From Shewanella sp. (GTDB lineage Bacteria; Pseudomonadota; Gammaproteobacteria; Enterobacterales; Shewanellaceae), in NCBI GenBank assembly GCA_021462625.1, contig JAJNAU010000017.1:1-36704 (forward strand): a stretch of DNA of 36,704 nucleotides. Direction: 5' to 3'. Every line of letters starts with the position of its first letter. The first letter of the stretch is position 1. Positions 36,118 to 36,704 of this stretch are shown one piece after another. The translations under genes and the position numbers were made by a program. The notes beneath the pieces were generated by a model. That model was given only the letters and a program-made list of their open reading frames with translations, was not told the DNA's origin and ran no database searches.

Positions 36118-36383
36118 ATGAATGCTTTGGTGCGTAGAAACCAAATCAACAAAGCACAGTAGCGGTAATGGTATTAATGAGTTAAACGGTTTGTCTTACT
36201 CAAAACCTGTTCGGGACGATGGCCTTCGAGGTCATACTTTTGCAAAGGAGGGTAAGACGTCAAATTGGATCTCATTAGGGCGCACAGAATAGCAGCGACG
36301 CCGGATATATGTCGAAAGACCGCCAACCATTAACAACCAGGCCATGTTGTGAAAGGTGAGCTATCGGCAACACATAAGTAAAC
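36118..36383 (+). mobile_element. downstream noncoding end of the IS110-type remnant
   Basis: No gene is visible. The stretch follows the transposase stop and contains sequence such as GCGACGCCGGATATATG, which resembles IS1111-type right ends. In that subgroup the 3' noncoding end encodes the bridge RNA. No element boundary is certain. Confidence 0.4.
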
Positions 36384-36435
36384 GAACGAAAAGTGGACGT
36401 TAGCCTTGCAGTAGCCTAGGTGACCATATATGTCC
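36384..36435 (+). repeat. diverged partial copy of the edge repeat
   Basis: This copy matches about positions 28-80 in the same orientation, sharing AAGTGGAC, TTAGCCTTGCAGTA and GGTGACCATATATGTCC with changes between. With the inverted copy at 36614-36701 it brackets a 178-base segment holding the hairpin and the IS256-type fragment. Confidence 0.8.
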
Positions 36436-36454
36436 CAAAATTACTTTTGTGTTG

Positions 36455-36488
36455 TGAATAAGGCGACTATTTAGAGTCGCCTTATTCA
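36455..36488. terminator. strong 14-bp hairpin
   Basis: TGAATAAGGCGACT pairs perfectly with AGTCGCCTTATTCA around ATTTAG. The flanks are not strongly T-rich, so it may be a terminator for the truncated minus-strand transposase or part of an insertion-sequence boundary. Confidence 0.55.
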
Positions 36489-36501
36489 TATTCTTACCGG
36501 A

Positions 36502-36613
36502 GGGTGTTGAAAATTCTGTGTCACGTTAAAAATCACAGATCGATGTAGGCTTCCAGTCGCCCTTCAAAATGGATGGACAGCTGAGACAGCGTCAAATTCC
36601 AGCAAAAGACCAC
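36502..36613 (-). pseudogene. IS256-family transposase C-terminal fragment
   Basis: The minus strand reads CWNLTLSQLSIHFEGRLEAY then IDL and TGA (36533-36535), resembling the last residues of IS256-family (mutator-type) transposases. After the stop comes GTGACACAGAATTTTCAACA, similar to an IS256-type inverted end. Only about 25 codons survive before the edge repeat takes over. Confidence 0.55.
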
Positions 36614-36701
36614 AAAAGACAGGACATATATGGTCACCTCACTTACTGCAAGGCTAATGTCCACTTTCTGTTCGACAACGTTTGCTTATATTCGTCGATA
36701 A
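36614..36701. repeat. 88-bp edge repeat, inverted copy
   Basis: Perfect reverse complement of positions 1-88. It starts directly after AAAAGAC-type sequence next to the IS256 fragment and runs to within three bases of the window end. Confidence 0.9.
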
Positions 36702-36704
36702 TCC

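Overview
The window looks like chromosomal DNA of a Shewanella-like gammaproteobacterium. This rests on gene content and order: ompR-envZ, greB and tex, bioH-comF-nfuA, and a tungstate transporter linked to molybdenum-cofactor genes, with protein lengths close to their E. coli counterparts. The species cannot be fixed from the sequence alone. Most of the window is ordinary core genome. The accessory or decayed parts are the two outer edges, several repeat-filled intergenic gaps, a block between ompR and greB, and a damaged sensor kinase.

Layout, left to right. Positions 1-1100 hold a repeat that recurs inverted at the right edge, a truncated Rhs/YD-repeat fragment, a tRNA-Pro(CGG), a decayed [2Fe-2S] ferredoxin and intergenic repeats. 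Next come an AbgT-family transporter, a small lytic transglycosylase, the divergent rRNA methyltransferase genes rlmJ and rsmJ, and ompR-envZ. An EmrAB-type efflux pair and a periplasmic aryl-sulfate sulfotransferase lie between ompR and greB-tex. Then follow two small hypothetical genes, bioH, comF, a large M14 peptidase, nfuA and a DinF-type MATE transporter.

The segment 23981-32472 is a functional unit. On the minus strand, tupA-tupB-tupC-mobA-mobB/moeA-moaA are packed with overlaps or gaps of at most 12 bases; they import tungstate or molybdate and build the pterin cofactor. Divergent from tupA is an NtrC-type sigma-54 activator followed by its histidine kinase. The shared intergenic region carries a well-spaced sigma-54 promoter facing tupA and a palindrome about 100 bases upstream of it. 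This suggests that the two-component system controls metal-cofactor supply, a link not stated by any single gene name. The kinase reads as a pseudogene: an amber codon interrupts it, and the sensor domain and second membrane segment appear to be missing in frame.

Two RNA elements follow. Between the kinase and a GNAT gene, the minus strand has a Fur-box-like promoter, a stem-loop, a TGCTCAC core and a strong terminator: a RyhB-like small RNA. Upstream of the queuosine-precursor transporter yhhQ is a compact preQ1-I riboswitch whose 3' end includes the ribosome binding site. After menF the window ends in remnants of IS110-type and IS256-type elements and the inverted terminal repeat.
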